From Flavobacteriales bacterium UBA1958 (GTDB lineage: Bacteria; Bacteroidota; Bacteroidia; Flavobacteriales_D; Sanyastnellaceae): a stretch of 19,888 nt of DNA. Each line of letters opens with the position of its first letter. The first letter of the stretch is position 1. The notes under the pieces were generated by a model that was given only the letters and a program-made list of their open reading frames with translations, was not told where the DNA came from and ran no database searches. The stretch lies in the NCBI GenBank assembly GCA_002336675.1, contig DDEI01000064.1, forward strand, positions 1 to 19,888. The letters are read 5' to 3'. Position numbers and translations under genes: made by a program. Below, piece after piece: positions 1 through 8,950 of the stretch.

Positions 1-24
1 ATCGGTATTTAGTAATGTGAGAGA
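1..24. repeat. 24-bp direct repeat, copy at window edge
   Basis: These bases are identical to 1417-1440. The copies lie 1416 bases (472 codons) apart in the same reading frame of the minus-strand gene and encode the peptide LTLLNTD with its flanks. They mark the start of equivalent Ig-like modules. The window ends inside the repeat, so its real extent may be longer. Confidence 0.85.
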
Positions 25-2619
25 AGGGGAAATAGTTTCAATTATTGTGTGAAAAGAAGTGATTGTATCATTGATACATCGTTCTGAATTTGACACAGAT
101 TGGAGCGTATATATCCCTGGGATACTTGCAGTAAAAGTGCTATCTCCAACGAAAAACCCTACAGTGTCTTGTATAATAGTGTTATTTGGGTCTAGAATTT
201 CAAAGAAAAGAGGAGAGAGACTAGTTATATTTAGAGGGATTTCTGCACTTTCTCCAATACAGACGTTAGATGTTCCGTCTATATTAGCGAGTGGTAAATC
301 TAATAGAGTGAGCTCTACCTCACCTATTATATTACCTAAACATTCGTAATTATCCTGAACAGATGTAATGATATAAGAGCCTTCATCTTGAATGAAATAA
401 TCAACTGGTGAAGTATTTATTTCTATTTCTTCTATAGAGTCGGGCTTGTCCACAGTAACGCTCCATGGACCATCCCCAGTAACTGAGATGGTGGTTAAAA
501 GTGAATCTCCAGAACAAATAGTGCCGTCATCTAAAAAAGTAAGTTCTACCTCGGGAGCCAGAAGCACAGTAGCGGGAGTATTATTAATAGTAATACATTC
601 ATTACCATCATCAATAATTTCTGTAATTTCAAATGTTGTGTCATCTGTTATTCCTCCAGGAATATTGATGACGGAATAAAGACTGTCGGACGTTAATTCA
701 CTTATTGGTATATCTAGTATTGTAGATGCTATAGGCATCTCTGCTCCGGCTTGGGTAGTATAGGTTACATCAAAATTAGGTCCTAAGAAATTTTCGAATA
801 AAAAGTTAACAGGAACCAGTTCTCCTAGGCAGGCTATTGAATCTGTGGTAACAGAAATAGAGGTGAACTCGTTAACAGTAATAGTCACTTCGTCAGGCAT
901 TAATAAAACACATGGTGAAATTAGAGAACCGTCAGTGATAGCGATAATAGAGAATATGCTAGAGTTGATAGGGCTTAATATCCAAGTTTCTCCTAGTGCA
1001 AGTACTTCGGTTTGTTCTGCAGAAGTAACACCGCTTTCTAAATCAGTGATTGTGTAATCTACGGTAAATGGTGCTGTTCCTTCTAGGCCTAGATCTAAGA
1101 CAATCTCTTCCCCAACACAAATAGTAGTGTCATTGCCAAATCCAGTAACACTGAATTCCGGGTTTACGTTAATAGCAAAGCAGTTAGAGGCGACATCAAT
1201 CGGAGCTTGGCAACCTTCAGAGTCAGTTAAACTGACCATGCAGTATTCAGTATTATCCAATGGGTTTAAAGTAATTGGAGCGCTACTTAAAGGGTTTATC
1301 GTTAAGATGTCTATTACCCCAGAGCCTATTTCTTCTGTGCTATATTCAAATATGAAATCTGGAGTTCCAGAGATTACTATATCTAGATCTACTGCAGTAC
1401 CTTCACATACTGTAGAATCGGTATTTAGTAATGTGAGAGAGGGCGCAGTCGTAAGAGAAAGTTGAATGTCAACGGTGTCTGTTGCTGGAAGGTCACAATC
1501 GTTGTCTATGACATAAACCGAGAATTCTACGTTCGATGTAGACTGGGCTAACCAGCATACTTCGGAGCAAATAGCATTTACTCCAGGAATAACTGACGGG
1601 CAGGCAATTGAATCTATAGTGGCGCCAGGAAAAAGTGTAGAAATATTAGAGGTTATCTCCATAATCGAAAAAGGATCTGGATGAATAGCTTCAAAAGTGA
1701 TGCAGATACTGTCACCCTCACAGACTTCATAAGAAGTGGGAGAAATAAATATTCCGCCATCATTTTCTATGCCTCCACCATCCGTGAATTCTGGTTCACC
1801 TGAGATAGAAATACGACTTACAAACGTCATGGTTTCCGTCATGGTATATAACAGAATCCCCATCGGATCATATTCTTCTATGATTACATTGGTCACATAA
1901 TTTCCTGCAGTGGGAGGTGTAAACTCGACAAGTCCTGTAGGAGAAACAGTAATAGTTGAAGGGTCGTATCCAGGAATATCAAAATTCAGTTGATTATTCT
2001 CTACCTGAGGAACTCCAATAGAGAAGTTCACGGCGTTACCGGGAGTGCTTGTGTAAACTAGTTGGTGTGAAAATAATTCTCCGACTAAACCATAAGGCAC
2101 TTGTTGTGTGCCATCTATGACGATTGTTGAATTACATCCTATCAATGGATCAACAGTAGTTGAAAAATAGGCATCATCAAAAACTGGAAAATCGGCATTG
2201 ATAAAGAAATTATAATCATCAAATGACCAACTGGCAATCCACGTGCAGCTCGGGTTAAGTGTTTGGGTAACGGTATAAGTGGTTAGGATTGTTCCAGGAG
2301 AAAATCCTCCAGGCAGACAAGAGCTATCTAAAAGCTCTTCATCACAAAGCTCAGAAATCTCTTGGGTTGATGAGAGTAAAGCTAAGTTTGCTATTGTGGT
2401 TAACCCTGCGCAAGATTCTTCAGGAGTAAAGAAAATTAAATTATCTGGAACGGGATTCTCTTGCTGGCCGAAACAATCTGAATACACACTAAGCGTGAAC
2501 TCATATTCATCCCCTCCTAGACATTCATAGCTGATATGTCCCCCTAAGATGTGTGTAGCTTTGGCTTCCTGCGAAAGGCAGGCTGCGATTAATAGGATGA
2601 TGAAATGAGACCGCTTCAT
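1..2619 (-). CDS. Large secreted modular (Ig/PKD-like repeat) protein, 5' part, truncated by window edge
   Basis: This minus-strand frame is open from an ATG at 2619 to base 1 with no stop (873 codons), so the C-terminus is missing. Residues 1-21 are a Sec signal peptide (KR followed by a hydrophobic IILLIAACL core), with probable cleavage before THILGG. That mature start, followed by a YECLGGDEYEF-type stretch, is characteristic of very large Bacteroidota surface proteins that often end in a gliding-motility-associated type-B sorting domain; that end is not visible here. From about residue 390 the protein is built of roughly 94-residue modules, each opening with a Cys-x-Gly motif (VCEG, ICVGE, ACLGE, ICSGD, VCIGE) and continuing with beta-rich Ig/PKD-like sequence. 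The probable role is an adhesin or cell-surface protein exported by T9SS. It is divergently transcribed from the 2893 gene. Function beyond surface localisation is not determined. Confidence 0.85.
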   Translation of the reverse strand, partial: MKRSHFIILLIAACLSQEAKATHILGGHISYECLGGDEYEFTLSVYSDCFGQQENPVPDNLIFFTPEESCAGLTTIANLALLSSTQEISELCDEELLDSSCLPGGFSPGTILTTYTVTQTLNPSCTWIASWSFDDYNFFINADFPVFDDAYFSTTVDPLIGCNSTIVIDGTQQVPYGLVGELFSHQLVYTSTPGNAVNFSIGVPQVENNQLNFDIPGYDPSTITVSPTGLVEFTPPTAGNYVTNVIIEEYDPMGILLYTMTETMTFVSRISISGEPEFTDGGGIENDGGIFISPTSYEVCEGDSICITFEAIHPDPFSIMEITSNISTLFPGATIDSIACPSVIPGVNAICSEVCWLAQSTSNVEFSVYVIDNDCDLPATDTVDIQLSLTTAPSLTLLNTDSTVCEGTAVDLDIVISGTPDFIFEYSTEEIGSGVIDILTINPLSSAPITLNPLDNTEYCMVSLTDSEGCQAPIDVASNCFAINVNPEFSVTGFGNDTTICVGEEIVLDLGLEGTAPFTVDYTITDLESGVTSAEQTEVLALGETWILSPINSSIFSIIAITDGSLISPCVLLMPDEVTITVNEFTSISVTTDSIACLGELVPVNFLFENFLGPNFDVTYTTQAGAEMPIASTILDIPISELTSDSLYSVINIPGGITDDTTFEITEIIDDGNECITINNTPATVLLAPEVELTFLDDGTICSGDSLLTTISVTGDGPWSVTVDKPDSIEEIEINTSPVDYFIQDEGSYIITSVQDNYECLGNIIGEVELTLLDLPLANIDGTSNVCIGESAEIPLNITSLSPLFFEILDPNNTIIQDTVGFFVGDSTFTASIPGIYTLQSVSNSERCINDTITSFHTIIETISPSLTLLNTD
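1417..1440. repeat. 24-bp direct repeat, internal copy
   Basis: Partner of bases 1-24. On the minus strand it encodes the LTLLNTD segment ending at residue 401, directly before STVCEG, the opening of a roughly 94-residue module. Exact nucleotide identity over 24 bases, with divergence on one side, suggests a fairly recent duplication or gene conversion between modules. Confidence 0.85.
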
Positions 2620-2663
2620 GATAATTTGGTTCAAAAGGTTATTCTTTGTAAACGATCACATCT

Positions 2664-2685
2664 TAGCTAAAGGTTGCATTAGCTA
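2664..2685. promoter_or_regulatory. Perfect 7-bp inverted repeat in divergent intergenic region
   Basis: TAGCTAA at 2664-2670 and TTAGCTA at 2679-2685 are perfect inverted arms around an 8-base spacer. The repeat lies 45-66 bases upstream of the minus-strand start codon at 2619, where an operator or a 5'-UTR hairpin of the large secreted-protein gene could sit. Because each arm contains the palindrome TAGCTA, the arms also read as direct repeats. No matching regulator is encoded in the window, and a chance AT-rich repeat is possible. Confidence 0.3.
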
Positions 2686-2832
2686 TGAGGTATTTAATTC
2701 CAAAATCTTTAAGGGTACAATATAATAAATGAAGGTTAGGATTTACAATGAAATTAAGAAAGTATGAAGATTACATTTACAGGGTTCATTGTTAGCTTTA
2801 TGTTCATTAGTAAGTGGTTTGTAAATCTCATG

Positions 2833-2861
2833 TTGAATGCATTAAAGTTTGGTTAATTTTG
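2833..2861 (+). promoter_or_regulatory. Bacteroidota-type promoter for the 2893 operon
   Basis: TTG at 2833-2835 is followed after 18 bases by TAATTTTG at 2854-2861. This fits the flavobacterial consensus of a TTG -33 element, a 17-23 base spacer and a TAnnTTTG -7 element. Transcription would start near 2868, leaving a leader of about 25 bases before the ATG at 2893. The leader is AT-rich with no Shine-Dalgarno site, as is usual in this phylum. The rest of 2620-2892 shows only the inverted repeat at 2664-2685; no -7 element was recognised for the divergent minus-strand gene. Confidence 0.6.
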
Positions 2862-2892
2862 TGCTATTAATTTATCTAAACAAATATTCCAC

Positions 2893-3828
2893 ATGAAATC
2901 AATTTTTACTTTTTTGAGTGCGCTAGCTCTTAGTGTTTTTTCTTCTTTCCAGTCTAATGGACAGGAGTGTTCTGATTTGATAATCTCTGAGATAATAGAG
3001 GGATGGTCTAATAATAAAGCAATAGAAATCTACAATCCTACAGCTACAGCTATTGATGCATCAGAATATGGTTTAGTGAGATTCCAAAATGGAAGTACCA
3101 CGCCGGGAAATATTACATATTTAACTGGAGTTTCTATAGCTCCGTATGATGTGTATGTCGTCGTGCTGGACAAAAGAGACCCTGATGGAGTTGATTTTGA
3201 AGCACCAATTTGGGATGAATTACAACTACAAGCAGACATTTTTGTTAATCCATCATATAATGATGGCCAAGAAGTAATGTATTTTAATGGAAATGATGCT
3301 ATTGCTATCGTGAAGGATGGCGGTCAAGTATTAGTAGATGTGTTTGCTAAAATAGGAGACTCTCTAAACCCGGATGGTTGGGGTGGGTATTTAGATGCTG
3401 ATGGTGAACAAGCTTATGTTTCTAAAGACCACACTCTAATTAGAAAGCCTTCCTTTACAGAAGGTTACACAACCAACCCTGAATCTTTTGACATCTTAAA
3501 TGAGTATGACTCTTTGCCTGCCAATACTTTCGGTCAATTAGGATTTCATATTTGTGAATGCGATTTGAGTAGTGTTGAGAAATTTGAATTTTCAAAAGAG
3601 ATTAAAGTTTTTCCTAACCCATTAGCCAGCGGTTTTGTTACAGTTACAGCCACCGAGAGAATCGAGGCGATACTAATTTTTGATACTACAGGAAAACTTC
3701 TTCTAGAGGAAAAGGTAGAGGCGTTGCAAAGCACTTATTTAGATTTAACTGCATTTCCAAGTGGAACTTTTTTCTTGAAAGCAAGACTAGAATCTGGAGC
3801 TGAGATTTCTCAGTTACTAGTAAAGTAA
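2893..3828 (+). CDS. Secreted lamin-tail-domain protein with T9SS type-A sorting domain
   Basis: This is a 311-residue extracellular protein. Residues 1 to about 24 form a signal peptide ending SNGQ. Residues about 26-190 look like a lamin tail (LTD) domain, shown by the opening LIISEIIEGWSNNKAIEIYN, the following NPT...IDASEYGL and the VYVVVLDK strand. The C-terminus from about residue 238 (KVFPNP... to LLVK) is a type-A T9SS sorting domain, so the mature protein should cross the outer membrane through T9SS and be released or anchored at the surface. LTD domains commonly accompany secreted nucleases and phosphoesterases in bacteria (known of the family), but no catalytic domain is present here. 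It is first in a plus-strand run, follows a good promoter, and sits 21 bases before a TonB-dependent receptor. A binding or accessory role is inferred. Confidence 0.85.
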   Translation: MKSIFTFLSALALSVFSSFQSNGQECSDLIISEIIEGWSNNKAIEIYNPTATAIDASEYGLVRFQNGSTTPGNITYLTGVSIAPYDVYVVVLDKRDPDGVDFEAPIWDELQLQADIFVNPSYNDGQEVMYFNGNDAIAIVKDGGQVLVDVFAKIGDSLNPDGWGGYLDADGEQAYVSKDHTLIRKPSFTEGYTTNPESFDILNEYDSLPANTFGQLGFHICECDLSSVEKFEFSKEIKVFPNPLASGFVTVTATERIEAILIFDTTGKLLLEEKVEALQSTYLDLTAFPSGTFFLKARLESGAEISQLLVK

Positions 3829-3849
3829 GTCATCATAAAAACCATATAA

Positions 3850-6720
3850 ATGCCAGTGTTTCCTAGAGCTTTTGTTGGAGTTTTTGTCTTTTTATGCCAT
3901 TTTTCAGTCTTTTCTCAGAATTGCGATTTTTCTGGAAAGATTTATGATAAAGAGACTGAAGAAGGATTAGCCGTAGCTAATATATTCTACAATTCTAATC
4001 AGTCCATAACCGCTGATTTAGAGGGCAATTTTGCAGTCTCTCTTCCTTACGGAACATACAATTTCGAGTTCAGTTATGTGGGATACAAGAGCCAAGTGCT
4101 TACCGTAAATTTAAACAAGGCATCTAAGAAATTAGATGTCGGTTTACGAAGCGTAGAATTAAATGAGGCCCTAGTAACAGCTGATATAGCTATAGATAGA
4201 GAAACTCCAGTAGCTTTCTCCAACATAGACGCTAAAACGATTAATGAAGAACTTGCTTCACAGGATATTCCTATGATTCTAAACACAACCCCTGGAGTAT
4301 ATGCTACTCAGCAGGGAGGAGGTGATGGAGATGCGCGAATTACTATTAGAGGATTCGACCAAAGAAACATAGCTGTTATGCTAGATGGTGTTCCTGTAAA
4401 TGACATGGAGAATGGGTGGGTTTATTGGTCTAACTGGTTTGGATTAGATGCGATTCTTCAAACTACTCAAGTCCAAAGAGGTTTAGGGATAAGTAAGCTA
4501 GCTGTGCCATCTGTAGGTGGAACGATCAATATTATAACGAAAGGGATAGATCAAAAGCAGGCCACAAAAATAAAGCAAGAGGTTTCTAATAATGGGTTCC
4601 TCAGAACTACATTTGGCCACACCTCTGGAAGGCTTAAAGGCGGTTGGGGATTCACTTTAGCTGGATCCTATAAACAAGGCGATGGTTGGGTAGATGGCAA
4701 CTTCACTAGGGGATTCTTTTACTACGGAAAGGTTCAAAAGGCCACAGGGAATCACGTCTTTACACTAAGTGGATTTGGTGCACCGCAGAGTCACGGGCAG
4801 AGAGTAGTAAGAGGCGGTATAGGGGTTTATGATGCCGAAGTAGCGTCTAATCTAGGCGCTGAATTGAATAGCCAAGATGTAAATGAATTCGGGATAGGCC
4901 ATAACTTTCAGACTGCTGATTTAATGCGTTATGAGTTAGACGCGAATGGCAGTAGAGTTAACGAAAATACTGAGACTTTAAATTCTAACGTAAATTATTA
5001 CCACAAGCCGCAGTTTTCATTTAGACATTCTTGGAATATGTCTGAGAAGGTTTCTTTAAATAGTACAGCATACCTTTCTATTGGAAATGGTGGGGGAACC
5101 AGATTAGATAAATCCTTCAGTAAAGATGAATTATTAACCAATGGGGGTCCTGATTATCAAAGTGTTTATGATATTCAAACAGGCGATGCATTTGAGCCTA
5201 CACCTTTTGTGTCTCAAGATCCAACCATCATAACTGGCATCTCTAATACTGAGCATGCTGCCACCGAAAACTACCTTCAATCCGGAATCAATAATCACTT
5301 TTGGTATGGTTTGTTATCTAGTATGTCCTATAAAATGTCTGAGAAGGTTACTTTATCAGGAGGTCTAGACGTAAGGAGTTATAAAGGAGGTCATTATAGA
5401 GAGGTTTATGATTTATTAGGGGCTGATTATCTTTTTGACACCAGTAATCCTAATAGCTCTTCAGGGGTTAAGCGTAAAGGAGATATTATAGACTACCACA
5501 ATGATGCCTTCGTCCAGTGGGGAGGATTATTCGGTCAGGTAGAGTATAAGAATGATTTGTGGTCTGGATTCTTAAGTGGGTCTTATGCCATGACTCGTTA
5601 TAAAAGAATAGACTACATGCTACCAAAGTCCGTAACTATAAACGGAGTGGATATAGCACCAGTTTATTTTTGGGAGACTAATGCTACATCCCCAACGCTA
5701 ATCGAAGAAACAGCTCCTAATGGAAAGGTATATACAGCAGAAAGTCCAGAACTCAGCTACCAAGAAACAGACTGGTACTATAAAGGAGGTTTTACGGTGA
5801 AAGCAGGATTTAACCGTAAAATAAATGAAAAGCATAACTTCTTTGTAAACCTTGGTTATTTGGATAGAGCTCCTAGGTTCCAAAATGTTTTCGATTTTGG
5901 AAATAAGCTGTTTTCAAATATCGAGAACGAGCTTATTCAGGCTGTTGAGTTTGGTTATGGATTTAAAACAAGACCATTTAGCCTTAACCTAAACAGTTAC
6001 TACACCACTTGGCAGAATAGACCAGTAAACAGAGGTGTTCAAATCTCTGACCCTCAGGATCCAGAAGAGTTTATAAGTGCTAATGTGAATGGCATGAACG
6101 CTAGGCACATGGGAGCAGAGTTGGAGGCCGCTTATGCGGTAAATAAAAAATTAACCTTGGAGGGAATAGTTTCTCTAGGGGATTGGATTTGGGACACTAA
6201 AGACACCGTACTTTTTTATTATGATGATGGAACCCCTGTGATAGAAAATGGTGTTCAGCGTTCTGTATCCTATGACGCGAGAGGAGTTCATGTAGGTGAT
6301 GCTGCTCAAACCCAGTTAGGGGGTTTGATTCGTTATGAATTTAAAAGAGGAGCCTATGTGAAATTGAGATATACATTTTTTGATAGGCATTATGCTAACT
6401 TTAACCCAAACGACTTAAATGGAGATGATGCCGGAAGAGATTCCTGGCAGGTGCCTAGTTATGGTCTTCTTGATTTTCACGCTGGATACCGCATCAAGCT
6501 GCGAGATAAATATAATTTGAACCTAAGGGGTTCATTGTTCAATATATTAGATAAGCGAGCTATATCAGATGCTTCTGTAAATGATAACAGAGCTGTCGGC
6601 AGTGATTCGCCTACAGGAGCAGCTCAGAGTGAAGACGGAGATTTATTCGATGCTAATTCTGCAGGAGTATTCTTTGTTCAAGGTACTAGGTTCAATATTT
6701 CAGCCACACTTAATTTTTAG
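3850..6720 (+). CDS. TonB-dependent outer-membrane receptor with N-terminal carboxypeptidase-regulatory-like domain
   Basis: This 956-residue outer-membrane transporter has a signal peptide at residues 1-23 ending FSQ and a CarboxypepD_reg-like beta-sandwich at about 26-110 (SGKIYDKETEEGLAVANIFY, then YVGYKSQ). A plug follows at about 120-230, with RITIRGFDQRN (R167-G-F), MLDGVPVND (D179) and SVGGTINIITKG, and a 22-strand-type barrel extends to the end. The last residue is Phe, as expected for BAM-inserted barrels. It would import a ligand across the outer membrane using TonB-ExbBD energy. No SusD partner is adjacent, so it is not a standard SusCD glycan pair. Substrate is not readable from sequence. 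Its position between two T9SS cargos, 21 and 12 bases away, suggests it imports a product that those proteins bind or release (inference). Confidence 0.92.
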   Translation: MPVFPRAFVGVFVFLCHFSVFSQNCDFSGKIYDKETEEGLAVANIFYNSNQSITADLEGNFAVSLPYGTYNFEFSYVGYKSQVLTVNLNKASKKLDVGLRSVELNEALVTADIAIDRETPVAFSNIDAKTINEELASQDIPMILNTTPGVYATQQGGGDGDARITIRGFDQRNIAVMLDGVPVNDMENGWVYWSNWFGLDAILQTTQVQRGLGISKLAVPSVGGTINIITKGIDQKQATKIKQEVSNNGFLRTTFGHTSGRLKGGWGFTLAGSYKQGDGWVDGNFTRGFFYYGKVQKATGNHVFTLSGFGAPQSHGQRVVRGGIGVYDAEVASNLGAELNSQDVNEFGIGHNFQTADLMRYELDANGSRVNENTETLNSNVNYYHKPQFSFRHSWNMSEKVSLNSTAYLSIGNGGGTRLDKSFSKDELLTNGGPDYQSVYDIQTGDAFEPTPFVSQDPTIITGISNTEHAATENYLQSGINNHFWYGLLSSMSYKMSEKVTLSGGLDVRSYKGGHYREVYDLLGADYLFDTSNPNSSSGVKRKGDIIDYHNDAFVQWGGLFGQVEYKNDLWSGFLSGSYAMTRYKRIDYMLPKSVTINGVDIAPVYFWETNATSPTLIEETAPNGKVYTAESPELSYQETDWYYKGGFTVKAGFNRKINEKHNFFVNLGYLDRAPRFQNVFDFGNKLFSNIENELIQAVEFGYGFKTRPFSLNLNSYYTTWQNRPVNRGVQISDPQDPEEFISANVNGMNARHMGAELEAAYAVNKKLTLEGIVSLGDWIWDTKDTVLFYYDDGTPVIENGVQRSVSYDARGVHVGDAAQTQLGGLIRYEFKRGAYVKLRYTFFDRHYANFNPNDLNGDDAGRDSWQVPSYGLLDFHAGYRIKLRDKYNLNLRGSLFNILDKRAISDASVNDNRAVGSDSPTGAAQSEDGDLFDANSAGVFFVQGTRFNISATLNF

Positions 6721-6732
6721 AAAACACACCTT

Positions 6733-8928
6733 ATGAAAACATACTTATTAGCATTATTCGCGCTTTGCAACGCATTACTTTTATCAGCTCAAACGGACAT
6801 TCAGGATCTTAGAGATAATTACGCTGTAGATCAAACTGTAACCATTACAGGGATAGTTACTAATGGAGAAGAAATGGGGTCTTCAGTGAGATATATACAG
6901 GATGAATCTGCAGGAATAGCTATATATTCTGGAGCTTGGGAAGGCTTTACCACTCCTTCAAGAGGAGATGAAATCACTGTGACAGGAGTAATCACTGAGT
7001 ATAATGGGTTATTAGAGGTTGGCCCTAATTTAAGTGCTGTTATTATTAATAGCACAGGGAATGAACTACCAGATTTTGAATATATCGATTTATCTGATTT
7101 TAATGAAGGTGTAGAAGGAGAACTGGTAAATTTTGATGGAGCTCAATTTCAGGATGGAGGAAGCACCTTTGCCGGAAATAACACTTATACTTTTATTCAT
7201 GAGGGTGAGCAGGCCATAATATATCTAAGAACAGGTAGCGCTCTGGAAGGACAGATTATCCCAGCTGGACAAATTACGCTGAGAGGAATAGTCTCTCAGT
7301 TCTCATTTACTGGATTTGGAGGGTATCAATTACTCCCAAGAGATATGGAAGACTTAATTTCTGATGCAAGTATTAATTTAGTCTCTCAGTTGACTCAGTC
7401 TTCTCACGATGAAAGTTCTATTACCTTAAATTGGTTAACCGATACTCCAGGTACTACGGTGATTTATTACGGAACAGATGCTGAAAATCTAATTGAGACT
7501 GCATCAGGGATGGAAGGAGTAACAAGTCATGAAGTTACTATGTCGGGTTTAGAGCCAGGGACAGTTTACTTCGTTTATGCTGAGTCAGGAAATGATGATT
7601 CAGCTGTTCAGTCAAGTGTCTCTTCATTCGTCACGGTAAGTGAGTCAAGCGGAGATATTCATGTTTATTTTACAGGGTCAGTTGATACAAGTGTGTCTAC
7701 TATAGAAGAAGCTACTAGTTTAGGAGCAGCTACTAATGATACTATAGCAGCCTACATTGATAGAGCTGTCTCTACTATTGATTTAGCGGTTTATAATAAT
7801 AATGACCAAACCATAATGAACGCCGTGGACGATGCTTACGACAGAGGTGTCCAAGTTAGATATGTAACTCAAGGGTCCAATGCAAATATCGGATTAGGTC
7901 AAATAAATTCTGAAATTCCAGTTTTAGAAAGGCAAGACGAAAATGGTTCTGGAATGCATAATAAATTTGTAATCATTGATGCTGATAATACTGATAATTG
8001 TGCTTTAATAACGGGATCTACAAACTTTACTACGAACGGATTAGTTGAAGATTATAACAATGTAGTAGTCTTTCAAGACCAATCGATTTGTAGAGGGTTT
8101 AGAGTTGAGTTTGAGGAAATGTGGGGTGGAAGCGGTTCGCAGCCAATAGTAGGGAACAGTAAATTCAGCTCACTAAAATTGAATAACACCCCTAAGCAAT
8201 ATACTATAGGTGGCGTTCCTGTAGAAGCATACTTTTCTCCAACTGATGGTGTAACTGATGCTATTAAGTCTGCTATCCAAACAACTGACTCTGATTTAGA
8301 TTTTGCGCTGCTAGTGCTTACTAGAGATGATTTAACAGCGGCTATAATTGAAGAAGACAATCTCTTTTTAGTAGTAGCTAGAGGGATGATAGAACAAGTA
8401 AGTGGTACTGGATCAGATTTTCAAACGTTATTAGACGGAGGAGTAGATGTTGAAAGCCATGAGGGTATTTTCCCTCAGCTTCACCATAAATACTGTATTG
8501 TAGATCATAGCAGTCCAGATTCAGATCCGCTGGTAATTACTGGTTCTCATAACTGGAGTTCTTCAGCAGAAACTGTAAATGATGAGAATACAGTTATCAT
8601 TCATGACGCAAGTATAGCCAATCAGTTTTACCAAGAATGGTATCAAAGATGGTCTGAATTAACAGTAGGAGTGGAGGAAGTAGAAAACCAATGGGATGTG
8701 AGATTTTATCCTAATCCTGCTTCAGATATAGTTAATTTGTACGTGAATAATACTGGAAGCGCTGAGCTATCTGTCAGCTTGCTAGATATTACAGGAAAAG
8801 AAGTTTATCAGTCAAGTTTACAGGGTAAAAAGCATCTATTGGATGTGTCATCGATTAGTCGTGGGGTTTACACACTAATGATTCATGATGGGCAGTATTC
8901 CTATGCGCAGAAGTTAGTTATTCGCTAA
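6733..8928 (+). CDS. Secreted OB-fold/FN3/phospholipase D-like (HKD) protein with T9SS type-A sorting domain
   Basis: This is a 731-residue extracellular enzyme candidate. Residues 1-20 are a signal peptide ending SAQ. Two OB-fold-like segments fill about 21-210 (VTITGIVTNG and ITLRGIVSQF strands), followed by a fibronectin type III domain at about 215-302. Two PLD-type domains each carry an intact HxKx4D motif: H409/K411/D416 followed by GSTNFT, and H584/K586/D591 followed by GSHNWSSSAE. A type-A T9SS sorting domain begins near FYPNP (658-662). Paired HKD motifs form one active site that cleaves phosphodiesters. The GSxNW...NDEN pattern of the second copy resembles the Nuc/mitochondrial PLD branch, which includes nucleases, more than classical phospholipases. 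Nuclease or phospholipase activity cannot be separated here. It starts 12 bases after the TonB receptor. Confidence 0.87.
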   Translation: MKTYLLALFALCNALLLSAQTDIQDLRDNYAVDQTVTITGIVTNGEEMGSSVRYIQDESAGIAIYSGAWEGFTTPSRGDEITVTGVITEYNGLLEVGPNLSAVIINSTGNELPDFEYIDLSDFNEGVEGELVNFDGAQFQDGGSTFAGNNTYTFIHEGEQAIIYLRTGSALEGQIIPAGQITLRGIVSQFSFTGFGGYQLLPRDMEDLISDASINLVSQLTQSSHDESSITLNWLTDTPGTTVIYYGTDAENLIETASGMEGVTSHEVTMSGLEPGTVYFVYAESGNDDSAVQSSVSSFVTVSESSGDIHVYFTGSVDTSVSTIEEATSLGAATNDTIAAYIDRAVSTIDLAVYNNNDQTIMNAVDDAYDRGVQVRYVTQGSNANIGLGQINSEIPVLERQDENGSGMHNKFVIIDADNTDNCALITGSTNFTTNGLVEDYNNVVVFQDQSICRGFRVEFEEMWGGSGSQPIVGNSKFSSLKLNNTPKQYTIGGVPVEAYFSPTDGVTDAIKSAIQTTDSDLDFALLVLTRDDLTAAIIEEDNLFLVVARGMIEQVSGTGSDFQTLLDGGVDVESHEGIFPQLHHKYCIVDHSSPDSDPLVITGSHNWSSSAETVNDENTVIIHDASIANQFYQEWYQRWSELTVGVEEVENQWDVRFYPNPASDIVNLYVNNTGSAELSVSLLDITGKEVYQSSLQGKKHLLDVSSISRGVYTLMIHDGQYSYAQKLVIR

Positions 8929-8929
8929 G

Positions 8930-8950
8930 TTTACTCTAATTTAGAGCAAA
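8930..8950. repeat. Imperfect inverted repeat spanning the gap before GDP-fucose synthase
   Basis: TTTACTCTAA at 8930-8939 pairs with TTAGAGCAAA at 8941-8950, with one mismatch in ten, around a single central T. It fills the whole 21-base gap and touches the A of the next start codon. It could be a weak hairpin affecting translation of the fucose synthase, an operator, or part of an attenuator. There is no T-run after it, so a classical intrinsic terminator is unlikely. Confidence 0.35.

Noticed and set aside
59..1465. Several plus-strand open frames of 70-112 codons between 59 and 1465, and one at 2279-2530.
   Set aside because: They lie antisense to the continuous 873-codon minus-strand frame, which has a signal peptide and clear modular protein sequence; the plus-strand translations show no recognisable domains.
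2704..2792. Short ATG-started frames in the divergent intergenic region.
   Set aside because: The one starting at the ATG near 2729 stops after about a dozen codons and shows no protein-like features.
3850..6720. SusC-type polysaccharide receptor.
   Set aside because: No SusD-like lipoprotein gene is adjacent, so the more general TonB-dependent receptor call was kept.
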